Of a DNA stretch of 64,000 bases, positions 8,856 through 17,613 are shown piece by piece (positions within the stretch are counted from its first letter, which is position 1; each line of letters starts with the position of its first letter). A model generated the notes under the pieces. It ran no database searches. It saw only the letters and a list, made by a program, of their open reading frames with translations, and was not told where the DNA came from. The stretch covers positions 62,001 through 126,000 of the forward strand of contig JAKVJW010000004.1 in the NCBI GenBank assembly GCA_022486815.1, read 5' to 3'. This stretch comes from Prevotella sp. Its GTDB lineage: Bacteria > Bacteroidota > Bacteroidia > Bacteroidales > Bacteroidaceae. Position numbers and translations under genes: made by a program.

Positions 8856-10190
8856 TTAGTAGAGTTTACTCAAATCAAGACGATGAATGCCTTTTAGATG
8901 AGTCATCAACTGGTCCTGAGTTTCTATTGTTACCTTCGATTCATCGAGTTTTCCTTGATCAAGTCCAAACACTTTAATAAAGAAATGGTATACGGCATTG
9001 CGCTTGTTAGGACCAAAGTCATGATGTTCTTCGGGCAGATGTACATTCTCGATATTTCTACCAGCTCCATAAAAACCATAAATCCGTTGAAGGTAAGGAA
9101 ATTCTAATTTTGGCACCGTGGCAGTCCAGTCGCCGCCATCACTGACGATCAACATAGGCTTAGGGGCAAAGAAAGCAGCAAGTTCCGGATTACAGGTTCC
9201 ACCACCTGCCAGTTGAATCGGCTTGCCACTCTCACATGGACATCCTCCGTCAAAATGACTGGCAAGGCAAACAACAGGAGCAGCCGCTGTAAAACGATCA
9301 TCCAGAACAGACAACAGAATAGTATGCGTTCCGCCGCCACTGCCGCCATTGACGCCAATATATTTCTTATTCACATCCCTGCGATTATTCCACATATAAT
9401 TCAACAGGACCAAACCATTGAGCGCCTGGATGACATGTGCACGATCCGTATGATGAGCTTCGGCACCATATTCCAATTCACTCTCACCCCAGCCATAAAG
9501 ATCAAAATCTACACAAATAGCTCCCATCCGGGCTAATGTTCCTAATCGCTGTTGCTCATCTTTACGATAACGGCCTTGATCAAAATGTCCGCCCGGGCAG
9601 ATAATAAGAGGGTGTTTTCCTTTCGTATCGGGTGAATAAATTGAACCGAACACATGCTCACCGGGAAGGGTCTCTATACATATATTCTGGACGGTATAGC
9701 CATCATAATGGCGAATAGAAGAAAGGATAGGCTTCTTATGAACTAGCCTAGCCATATAATTATCAATGTCCAGTAGTTTCCTGACTTCCTTGCGTACACT
9801 GTCTTTCCGAGCCTCAAACTGTGTTTGATTATGATACAAGGTATTCAGATAGGCAATCATCTTCGCACCTTCTTCAACATGACGACGAGGATATTCATAA
9901 GGTTTGATTTTATAAAGATGATCCGTCTCTTTCCACCAGTTGAAGTCAAAGTACTTACAAATATTCGTCAGAGACTCATCAAGAGAATACGGCCGAACAC
10001 GAAAGTCCGCGTATGGAAGTTTTTTCCCTATCGTATCTACATTATACTTAAAACGCACCCCGAACCGACGGGAAACATCTTGCATAACATCATGCAGGGA
10101 ACGTGTAAAGTGCCCGGTATAATTATTCTGGGCACACATCATGCTGAAATTGCAGATGATGCAAACGACAATAACAATTAATTTCTTCAT
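8856..10190 (-). CDS. Secreted alpha/beta-hydrolase esterase with N-terminal STN domain
   Basis: After a signal peptide (ending near MMCAQ), residues 28-98 look like an STN (secretin/TonB short N-terminal) domain: 'RSLHDVMQDVSRRFGV', 'RVRPYSLDESLTNICKYF' and 'HLYKIKPYEY'. The rest is an alpha/beta hydrolase of the acetylxylan-esterase/dienelactone-hydrolase type. The nucleophile elbow 'GVNGGSGGG' has Ser284 and a likely catalytic His lies in 'LPEEHHDFGPN' (389/390). 'FAPKPMLIVSDGGDW' fits the acidic-residue region. By context it removes methyl or acetyl esters from RG-II; the B. thetaiotaomicron RG-II locus has a pectin methylesterase (BT1017, CE19) that could be the counterpart, but I cannot confirm the family. 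Its start overlaps the end of the GH78 gene by 68 bases. Confidence 0.82.
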   Translation of the reverse strand: MKKLIVIVVCIICNFSMMCAQNNYTGHFTRSLHDVMQDVSRRFGVRFKYNVDTIGKKLPYADFRVRPYSLDESLTNICKYFDFNWWKETDHLYKIKPYEYPRRHVEEGAKMIAYLNTLYHNQTQFEARKDSVRKEVRKLLDIDNYMARLVHKKPILSSIRHYDGYTVQNICIETLPGEHVFGSIYSPDTKGKHPLIICPGGHFDQGRYRKDEQQRLGTLARMGAICVDFDLYGWGESELEYGAEAHHTDRAHVIQALNGLVLLNYMWNNRRDVNKKYIGVNGGSGGGTHTILLSVLDDRFTAAAPVVCLASHFDGGCPCESGKPIQLAGGGTCNPELAAFFAPKPMLIVSDGGDWTATVPKLEFPYLQRIYGFYGAGRNIENVHLPEEHHDFGPNKRNAVYHFFIKVFGLDQGKLDESKVTIETQDQLMTHLKGIHRLDLSKLY

Positions 10191-12405
10191 TTTCTATTTT
10201 TACTTTTACAGGAGATTTTATATGTAGAAAAAATACGCCATCCTTCACATGCCATTCTACGTTCACTCTGCCCTTACCAGACATAGCAGAAGCTTTAACC
10301 CATGTCAAGTTGCCTATGGGATGAGGATTGATGACCACCTTGTCGCCACTGATCTGAATTCCTGCAATAAAAGGAATAGGCAGATTGTTGATATGGGCAA
10401 GCATAAAATGGTTTCTGGAAGCTCCCTTATCCGGGTCCCATTGCTCAGCAAGTGTCGTCATCCCTTTCTTAATCTGATAACCATAACCAGGAAGGGAATC
10501 ATGGTCCAACATTCTGTAAAGTAAATCCCCCTGTCCATTCTCCATCAACACTTCAAAAAGATAACGATTACCAATATCGCCTGTAGTAAGACGGAATCCA
10601 TGACGGTAAATATCAGCAACAAGGTTTTCCATCACCTTATGGCGTTCTGCTTCCGGCACAAGTCCCATTCCCAAAGGAATAGCATTGGAGGCCTGAGAAC
10701 CTGTCCCATAATCAGAGGCCCGAGCAGAAAAAAAAGTCTTCTGAAAAGCGGATTTGATCTGTCGCACCAATCCGGCATATCTTACTGTATCTTCTATATG
10801 CCCGGCAATCATAGCCGCCTGACCAACTCTCTTAGCCCAGAGATAATAATGAGCGGTAGCCACAAGCGGCACAGGAGTATTCTTGGAAAAGCCTGCACGC
10901 CCCTTGCCATAATCATACCAGTCTCCTAAACCCATCTTGAGAATATAGCAACTGTCACGTGAATGCAGATAATCAACATAACGCCGCATCTGAGGATAAT
11001 ATTTCTTCACCAGGGATGAATCTCCATAATGGTCCATATACAGGAACGGCAGGGCAATAAGCGCCCCTCCCCATTCCGGCGATTCCTGGAATGGAGGAGC
11101 CCAGGAGCCTTTAAAGCTGATATATTCCGGGGCGATTTCAGGCATAGAACCATCTGCATGCTGAGCATCCGTAATATTCTGCATGGTCTGTTCTATCATT
11201 GACTTACAATCATAGTTATAGACTAGTCCTGGTCCATTAAGCCAGTCTTGTTCCAACCAACCCAACTTTTCCCGATGAGGGCAGTCTGTCCAGATACTCT
11301 GCCAGTTGCTGCGAACAGCCCGGTCAATAATCCGGCAAGTTGCATTGAGCCGATCATTGGAACATTGAAAGAATCCGGTCTTAGGAGCAGCATTATAGAC
11401 AAAACAGGACCGAAGCCTTTCGATAACCGGCAAGTTCTGTGGATTAGGTTCACCTTTTGACACTGCACCTTCTACCTGAATATACCGGAATCCATAATAA
11501 CTGAAGAATGGATGATAGACCTGAAGACCATCCTTCAGAATGAGTTGATAATAATAGGGAGCCCCCGTCTGTCTCTGATTGACACTGCCATCTCCGGAGA
11601 GTGTCTCTCCTACCAGTATTTTCACAATCTGTCCTCTTTTCCCCTCCAGACTGATTTCCGGGAAACCTGCAAGATTCTGTCCCATGTCAAAGACATGACG
11701 GGGCAGTTTCCGGACAATACCCAACCTTTCCATAATCTTCACCGGATAAGTGATCTGAGGACGTAATATACCCTCCGGAGGATTCTGAATGACTACGTGA
11801 TGCCACCTGAAAGAATGTCCGGGTGATGTATATCTTGCATCGTAATCTTCACCTCCATAAATACTGTTATAGGTTACTGCACTTTTCCGCCACTTCCAGG
11901 AACAGTCGCTTACAACGGTCTGGTGATACCCGTCCGAATAATCAACATCCAGACAAAAAAGCAAAGTAAGCGGACCAAAATTACTTTTCAGTTTATGATA
12001 GCGTAAACCCCGCTCATGGTAAAAGCCATTTCCCAGAAGCACATTAAGAGTTAGTTTCGAGTGCTTCTTTTTCAAAGCCCGGGAGAAAAAGGCAGTTACA
12101 TTATACGTATTATAGAAGACGGTCTTGCGGTAATCGCTACAAGCCGGTGAGAAAATATCATTACTAACTTTTTTGTCTCCAATATAAAGTTCATAAAGCC
12201 CCAGTCCACAAATTTTCACAACAGCTTTCCGGACCCTTCCATGAATTTTAACCTGACGAGAGATCACAACACTCCTGTCCGCAAGCGAATCATTGGTATC
12301 AGTTGTTGCACCGATCCACTGTGCCCCAGAGAAGTAATTCCGTCCATCTGCTGAAAGATGAAAGAAAATCAAGAATAATAAAAATAATCCGAATATCTGT
12401 TTCAT
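10123..12405 (-). CDS. GH78 alpha-L-rhamnosidase
   Basis: Secreted 760-residue rhamnosidase, distinct from the fused GH78 at 860-4780. The signal peptide is MKQIFGLFLLFLIFFHLSADG. N-terminal carbohydrate-binding sandwiches ('KICGLGLYELYIGDKKV', 'VLLGNGFYHERGLRY') are followed by the catalytic (alpha/alpha)6 domain. That domain has 'DCPHREKLGWLEQDW' (general acid region) and 'TTLAEQWDPDKG' (general base region). It probably removes rhamnose from an RG-II side chain; which one cannot be told from the sequence. The start ATG shares one base with the stop of the GH143-GH142 gene (TAATG), which suggests translational coupling. The last 23 or so residues, after 'VKVKIEN', are encoded inside the start of the esterase gene and look unlike a domain end; the stop may once have been nearer the esterase ATG. 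Confidence 0.9.
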   Translation of the reverse strand: MKQIFGLFLLFLIFFHLSADGRNYFSGAQWIGATTDTNDSLADRSVVISRQVKIHGRVRKAVVKICGLGLYELYIGDKKVSNDIFSPACSDYRKTVFYNTYNVTAFFSRALKKKHSKLTLNVLLGNGFYHERGLRYHKLKSNFGPLTLLFCLDVDYSDGYHQTVVSDCSWKWRKSAVTYNSIYGGEDYDARYTSPGHSFRWHHVVIQNPPEGILRPQITYPVKIMERLGIVRKLPRHVFDMGQNLAGFPEISLEGKRGQIVKILVGETLSGDGSVNQRQTGAPYYYQLILKDGLQVYHPFFSYYGFRYIQVEGAVSKGEPNPQNLPVIERLRSCFVYNAAPKTGFFQCSNDRLNATCRIIDRAVRSNWQSIWTDCPHREKLGWLEQDWLNGPGLVYNYDCKSMIEQTMQNITDAQHADGSMPEIAPEYISFKGSWAPPFQESPEWGGALIALPFLYMDHYGDSSLVKKYYPQMRRYVDYLHSRDSCYILKMGLGDWYDYGKGRAGFSKNTPVPLVATAHYYLWAKRVGQAAMIAGHIEDTVRYAGLVRQIKSAFQKTFFSARASDYGTGSQASNAIPLGMGLVPEAERHKVMENLVADIYRHGFRLTTGDIGNRYLFEVLMENGQGDLLYRMLDHDSLPGYGYQIKKGMTTLAEQWDPDKGASRNHFMLAHINNLPIPFIAGIQISGDKVVINPHPIGNLTWVKASAMSGKGRVNVEWHVKDGVFFLHIKSPVKVKIENEEINCYCRLHHLQFQHDVCPE

Positions 12406-15400
12406 TACAACTCAGCCGTTAGCCGCCCCAAATCAGGACGACGAGCCGCCAGATGTCCGTCAATATAGATAGCCAGTCCCTTTCCTGCATGGAAACGGGA
12501 ACCGTCACGATCCCAGACGATACAGAGACGATGCCCGTGATAGAGAACATTATCCAGGCAAAAATAGTTCCATTTATTCTTTGGCAACAATGGATTAACC
12601 TCTACCGTACGATCAGCCCGAGGTCGTAAACCTACCAACCCCGTAATGATCAGATCATTAAAAGTAGAATGATTATAATATCTGCTCCTTTCCTGGTCAC
12701 CTTTCAACCAATAACCCGTAGTTTGATCCAGATACTCCCCAATATAAGGTTTCCCGCGATGATACTGGCATTGGACATATTTTCCCAATTCCGAAAAATA
12801 AAGAGAGTCCAGGTCTATATGAGGATGAATGCGATAGTCATTGATAAAGTTGGCCATTGCTGTCAGTGTCTGAGAAGTGGCAAAAGGCCATACAGCACCA
12901 TCCCATTCACAATTGCCAGAACCATGAGAACGGAACAGAGGATGTCTTTGTTCTGCCGTTGTCTGTCCATACGGAGCAGAAAATCCCTTCGGGTCTGCTG
13001 CCTGCAGCCAGGCTTGTCCATATTTTCCGTTATCATCCGGCAAATGAAAATACCACGGTAAGAATCCTATAGCTTCACGGACATTCGCAGCATGCGATCC
13101 CACGACCAACCCATTCTTGTAAACCGGTTTATAAACTTCAAAGAAGTTTGCACTGTCATTCCACAAGCAGGTTTCTACAAGATGCTTCAACGTATCGGCT
13201 TTCAGGCGATAACAGGCAGAAAGAGACTTATCACCGGCTAAGGCGGCAACATTCGCTATAGCCATATCATTCCCATACATATAACTATTGATGCTGGGAC
13301 GGGCATTTTTTTCTCTTCGTCCACCACTGATAGTCTCTTCCATCCCATCCTTTACGTCATACTGCCAATAAAGGGCGGGGTGGCCTTGAGCACTAAAAGA
13401 AGTATCATCGCTATGTTTTGATACCGGCAACGGTTCCATCCATCGATGACCGTCCCACTGCCGGTTTTCCCATAACAAACTGGGTAAAAGAGCAATCAGA
13501 CTGTCCTTTCGTCCGTCCACCAGATAGCGATCCCACAAACTAGAAGCTATCCAGGAACTATAGGAATCAATCTTCTTCATGGGATGACCGTCATTTCCAT
13601 GAAACCAGGTATGGATGATCTGGTCAAGATAGACTGGATCACGAAGCCATCTGCTCTCATGAATATGTTGCCCTACGGCAGAAGCAATCAGATTGTACTT
13701 ATCAGCATAGGATCGATGAACCAGAAACTCTGTCATCGCATAACCTGCGTCTGTTTTTTCAATATGTTTGCGAAGGGTCCACCAGCGATAATACCACATC
13801 TGCTCGAAATTCTTGTCCGGAGCAGAGAAAAGAGGGACATTAGCCTTCATCCAGTCCCAAGCCTGTGTATTCGGAATAGCCTGGACCACATTCTCATCTT
13901 CCATTCCGTTGAAATAGTCTACATGATGTTTAAAATCATCAGCATGAAGGAATGCAGCCCCACGGTCTTCATCACCACTTACAGTCTTGAAATTTGCGAT
14001 CTTATATACAGCAAGGGGATCAGAATCTCCTGCCCGGTTAAGAATACCATCCCAGTCTGCCGGGGTATCCACATCAGGAAAGGTCCGTTCTATTCCGGTA
14101 CGCAGCATAATCCTTTCAAAACTATGGACCGGATCATAGAACATCCGCTGCCCGATTTTCTTTCCATCGACAAAAAATTCTGCAAGTCGCCTTGATACTG
14201 ACAAATGCACCTCTAAGTGATATGTCCTACCTGGTTCATACCTCATGAAATTTCCATACCGTGCTCCGCCTTTTCCACGGATAAGACTATCATTAGTAAA
14301 CTCCAGACGGGAAGCCGATACTCCTTTTTCATCCAAGAATTCAACCTGAAGAATACCATGGTTATTTTGTTCAGCTTCAATATCAAAACTGACGGTCAGA
14401 TCTTTCGTCAATGGAATCTTACGATCAACACGGGCATAATCAAACGGATCTGCATCACTCAACACCAGCCATTTTCCTTCCAAAAAAACAGGAGCCATTT
14501 TCGGAGAATAAATATTCCACTGGGTAAGATCGGCAAGCGTTCTGAACTTTGAAAAATCATCGTCAGCCTGCGAATGAGCAGACACCTGTACAGGAACAGG
14601 AATCCGGGATACCCAGATATCTTCCTTGTTCATCGAATAAGCTACCCATAGATTTCCATCTTCAGGTTTTCCATTACCTTCCAGGATTCCCCTGACATAC
14701 TGCGGACCATAACTTTTGTAATTGCCTCCATACCGCATAGGCGGTACCTCACCGTTAATGAGATTCAGTGTTGTATATTTCAATCCGTCACTCGAGAGAG
14801 AAATAGCTAGCGGCCAGCGATATTCAGAAGGATTATACACGGTTGCGTATGACCCGTCAGAAAGTCGCTGACCCCAGATTTTTGCATTGCTGGTGACAAA
14901 ACCAGGTGCTCTTTCAACAGGCTGAGACCAAGTGTGGCCACCATCTGAAGAAATGGAAGTAAGACCATTTTTCCAAAGAGCAACAATCCGTCCGTCAGCC
15001 AATGTATAATCATTATACGCCTTATATGTTTTTGCCAATGGAAGAAGCGGATCATTGCGATCTGCTTCTTCTACCCAGCCCATAAGCATACGCGGATTAT
15101 TGAGAATCTCTTCACAAGCCCTCCTCAAAGACCTGCTGCCCCGTTTATAATTCGGGAAATCAGTATTGGAGGCATTAAAACCATGATTATAGTAAATAAA
15201 ATAAATCGCCCCAAGAGATCCGTCTTTTCGGATCTCCCGGATGACCCTGCCAATCCCATTACCATCATTGTTATGGTCCTTCTTATTCAGACAAACTCCA
15301 TACGTACCTAAAGCATACAAATGTCCATCCTTGGAGACATAGAATCCCTGACGCTGATGCATGACTGCCGTCAGATGATGGGCATAGCCTTCTACACCAG

Positions 15401-15788
15401 GTTTCCGAAAACCTTCAGGAACTTTATACTCGGGGAAAAGAATCTGTGGAGCTGACCAATGATAGCCATCTTCTGAGATCTGTAACATCGTACGAGAAGG
15501 CGGAACCTGCTCATCTTTTTCATCACTCAGATAATGGATATAGAATTTTCCTTTCCAATAAGCCATCATAGGCTGGTGATTATAGGTCCAGCCATTACCA
15601 TTCTCTACCGACGGATGTTCCCGATTAGCACGAAGGATCTGGATATTATGCACACCGACGACGGGTGAAAGTCCACCGTCATGCCGATTGGAATTACTTA
15701 ATGTGCTGCCTGTATACCTCACCCCGGTTTGTGCCAAAGCTAAAACGGGCAGACAGAAGAAGAATATAAAAAAATAAGATTTTCTCAT
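12405..15788 (-). CDS. GH143-GH142 two-domain enzyme for RG-II side chain D
   Basis: A 1127-residue secreted enzyme with signal peptide MRKSYFFIFFFCLPVLALAQ. It matches in length, domain order and landmarks what I recall of B. thetaiotaomicron BT1020. The N-terminal half is a beta-propeller with sialidase-like features ('SEDGYHWS', 'SSDGGHTWSQP', 'LSSDGLKY'), assigned to GH143, which releases the acidic sugar Dha. A jelly-roll-like linker of about 200 residues follows. The C-terminal half is an (alpha/alpha)6 domain ('NSYMYGNDMAIANVAAL', 'GSGNCEWDGAVWPFATSQT', 'YWLKGDQERSRYYNHSTFND'), assigned to GH142, a beta-L-arabinofuranosidase. The two sugars are neighbours in RG-II side chain D. It lies 16 bases after the GH43-like gene. 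Family assignment rests on recognition, not a search. Confidence 0.86.
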   Translation of the reverse strand: MRKSYFFIFFFCLPVLALAQTGVRYTGSTLSNSNRHDGGLSPVVGVHNIQILRANREHPSVENGNGWTYNHQPMMAYWKGKFYIHYLSDEKDEQVPPSRTMLQISEDGYHWSAPQILFPEYKVPEGFRKPGVEGYAHHLTAVMHQRQGFYVSKDGHLYALGTYGVCLNKKDHNNDGNGIGRVIREIRKDGSLGAIYFIYYNHGFNASNTDFPNYKRGSRSLRRACEEILNNPRMLMGWVEEADRNDPLLPLAKTYKAYNDYTLADGRIVALWKNGLTSISSDGGHTWSQPVERAPGFVTSNAKIWGQRLSDGSYATVYNPSEYRWPLAISLSSDGLKYTTLNLINGEVPPMRYGGNYKSYGPQYVRGILEGNGKPEDGNLWVAYSMNKEDIWVSRIPVPVQVSAHSQADDDFSKFRTLADLTQWNIYSPKMAPVFLEGKWLVLSDADPFDYARVDRKIPLTKDLTVSFDIEAEQNNHGILQVEFLDEKGVSASRLEFTNDSLIRGKGGARYGNFMRYEPGRTYHLEVHLSVSRRLAEFFVDGKKIGQRMFYDPVHSFERIMLRTGIERTFPDVDTPADWDGILNRAGDSDPLAVYKIANFKTVSGDEDRGAAFLHADDFKHHVDYFNGMEDENVVQAIPNTQAWDWMKANVPLFSAPDKNFEQMWYYRWWTLRKHIEKTDAGYAMTEFLVHRSYADKYNLIASAVGQHIHESRWLRDPVYLDQIIHTWFHGNDGHPMKKIDSYSSWIASSLWDRYLVDGRKDSLIALLPSLLWENRQWDGHRWMEPLPVSKHSDDTSFSAQGHPALYWQYDVKDGMEETISGGRREKNARPSINSYMYGNDMAIANVAALAGDKSLSACYRLKADTLKHLVETCLWNDSANFFEVYKPVYKNGLVVGSHAANVREAIGFLPWYFHLPDDNGKYGQAWLQAADPKGFSAPYGQTTAEQRHPLFRSHGSGNCEWDGAVWPFATSQTLTAMANFINDYRIHPHIDLDSLYFSELGKYVQCQYHRGKPYIGEYLDQTTGYWLKGDQERSRYYNHSTFNDLIITGLVGLRPRADRTVEVNPLLPKNKWNYFCLDNVLYHGHRLCIVWDRDGSRFHAGKGLAIYIDGHLAARRPDLGRLTAEL

Positions 15789-15804
15789 TTCTTATCCTCT
15801 TGAA

Positions 15805-16725
15805 TTATTTATCAGAATTTCTTTTTAATAAAACTTTAACCAACCGTTTAGGAGCCATGAAGATCGTTCCGTGCTTATGCTCCTTCGGAACACTCACCTG
15901 ATCAGAAACATCTTCAAATGTACGAAAATCTTTTGTAAAGAAAGCACCAAAGTCTTTTTTCCGATAACGGTCACAATAAATGAGATACCCATCTTTTATC
16001 TTTGCCACAGACGGTCCTTCACAATATTCTCCCGTGAAAGATTTGGATGCAGGTGTCCACGGCCCATGAGGATCTGAGGAAAAAGAAACTTTAATGTTTC
16101 GCATCTCACGAGTATTGTCCTTCAAGACCATTACATATTTTCTTTTACCAAGTTGGACCAACATAGCATCAATACAACTGAACCCCGGGTCATAGAACAG
16201 TTTGGTATCTGAAAAATGCTTAAAATCCTTTGTAGTAGTATAGTATAAACGATGATTATTCCTTGGATCTTCCATTCCGGCAGGAAATTTTCCCGGAATA
16301 CAAGAAGCCCAGATAATCATCATTTCCTTTCGTGTTTTGTCATAGAAGAGTTCCGGTGCCCATACATTCACCGTATTCGTGTCCGTCATCACAGTAATAA
16401 AACGCTCCTGACTCCAATGATACAAATCGCGAGACTCAGCATAGCCAAAACCACGGTCTCCCTTCCAACTGCTCGTCCAGACAAGATGGTAAATTCCATC
16501 CGGTGTAGGCTGGATAGAAGGATCTCTCATCACCTTCTGTTGCCCGACCTCCGGTTTAAGCCATGTGCCTGGTATTGAGTCCCAATGAGAACCATCTTTG
16601 CTCCAAAGATACCGAAGGCCTTCAGTAGCAGGTTCATGGAAACTGCTATAAACATAAACTTTATTAGAACAAGATACGATAAATAAAAGAGAAATAAAGG
16701 AAAGGAGTACTGTGACCTTTTTCAT
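15805..16725 (-). CDS. GH43-like five-blade propeller lipoprotein
   Basis: First gene of the pectin operon, 306 residues. The N-terminus is a lipoprotein signal with the lipobox 'FIVSC', so it is probably anchored in a membrane. The rest reads as one GH43/GH117-type propeller. 'VMRDPSIQ' supplies the likely base Asp, 'VNVWAPELFYD' matches the position of the pKa-modulating Asp although the motif here reads WAPE rather than the usual WAPD, and 'EYCEGPSVAK' supplies the likely acid Glu. Families with this fold are usually arabinofuranosidases or xylosidases, so removal of arabinose from RG-II side chain B is plausible. The substrate is not readable from the sequence. Confidence 0.8.
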   Translation of the reverse strand: MKKVTVLLSFISLLFIVSCSNKVYVYSSFHEPATEGLRYLWSKDGSHWDSIPGTWLKPEVGQQKVMRDPSIQPTPDGIYHLVWTSSWKGDRGFGYAESRDLYHWSQERFITVMTDTNTVNVWAPELFYDKTRKEMMIIWASCIPGKFPAGMEDPRNNHRLYYTTTKDFKHFSDTKLFYDPGFSCIDAMLVQLGKRKYVMVLKDNTREMRNIKVSFSSDPHGPWTPASKSFTGEYCEGPSVAKIKDGYLIYCDRYRKKDFGAFFTKDFRTFEDVSDQVSVPKEHKHGTIFMAPKRLVKVLLKRNSDK

Positions 16726-16809
16726 ACGATATTTGTTTGTTTAACAAATAGACGAAAAAAGGTATCATTTGTCCTCGACTTCATTCACAATTAAAGAACA
16801 TCCCCAAAA

Positions 16810-16817
16810 CAAATTTA
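16810..16817 (-). promoter_or_regulatory. Possible -7 element of the pectin operon
   Basis: TAAATTTG on the minus strand fits the Bacteroidetes -7 consensus TAnnTTTG. It would start transcription about 78 bases before the GH43-like gene. No good TTTG/TTG box is found 19-20 bases further upstream, so the call is weak. Confidence 0.35.
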
Positions 16818-16836
16818 GAATACTTGTGTTTTTCTT

Positions 16837-17613
16837 TCAGTGCTTGTAAAAGGCACGAAAAGCAAAATAAAGATGTACCCACAACGTGGTCAACAGACCA
16901 TAATGGCTTTTCATCACCTGGAATCGTTCCTCCAATGACGCTTTATGATTTTTAGTCGTTAAACCTTCTGCAAGATAATGAGTAACGACACCATGGACAT
17001 TTCGCAATATCAATCCCTCTTTCTTACATTCTTTCATGATGCGAATACACCAGTCTACATCGGCAGAATAGTGATAATTCGTATTATAAGGAATATCTTT
17101 TGCTATTTTAGTTAAAGCATAGAATGACTGATGACACACCAGCATACCCCATTTAAAACTTCTCCAGGTGAGATGCTCGGGAGGACACAATCGTCGGTGA
17201 CGCAAGAAGTATCCATCACCATCTACAATATCTGTATCTCCATAAAGTACACCGGGTAGGTCTTCTCTTTCGCCAACACTTAATGAAATCCGATCTAAAG
17301 TATCATCGGAAGGAAAAGTATCACCCGCATTCAAAAATACAAGATAATCATTTTGAGCTTGCTGCAGACCTTTATTCATTGCGAAATAGAGTCCTTGATC
17401 CTTTTCAGAAGTGATCTTTATGGTGTGCCCCGTTCGCTCTTTATCATTGGCATATTGATAATTTCTGACCATTGCCAAAGTATCATCTGTGGAAGCTCCA
17501 TCTATTATTAGATGTTCAACCCCTCGATAAGTCTGCCGTAATACACTTCTAAATGTTCTTTTAGCTACTGCCTGGGCATTAAAAGTACAAGTGATAATCG
17601 TAAAAGTAATCAT
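16837..17613 (-). CDS. GT2 family glycosyltransferase
   Basis: A 258-residue GT-A fold enzyme that would add a sugar during surface-polysaccharide assembly on the inner face of the membrane. It begins 'MITFTIITCTFNAQAVAKRT', has 'LIIDGASTDDT', then 'DQGLYFAMNKG' and the metal-binding region 'FLNAGDTFPSDD'. This pattern is common in WcaE-like enzymes. Near the C-terminus it carries 'YHYSADVDWCIRI'. It overlaps the GT4 gene upstream by 4 bases (ATGA), so both form one unit. The sugar is unknown. Confidence 0.88.
   Translation of the reverse strand: MITFTIITCTFNAQAVAKRTFRSVLRQTYRGVEHLIIDGASTDDTLAMVRNYQYANDKERTGHTIKITSEKDQGLYFAMNKGLQQAQNDYLVFLNAGDTFPSDDTLDRISLSVGEREDLPGVLYGDTDIVDGDGYFLRHRRLCPPEHLTWRSFKWGMLVCHQSFYALTKIAKDIPYNTNYHYSADVDWCIRIMKECKKEGLILRNVHGVVTHYLAEGLTTKNHKASLEERFQVMKSHYGLLTTLWVHLYFAFRAFYKH

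Noticed and set aside
16726..16760. Near-palindrome TTTGTT-T-AACAAA before the pectin operon as an operator
   Set aside because: It is short, AT-rich and single, and RG-II operons of this type are usually controlled by HTCS regulators with other sites.
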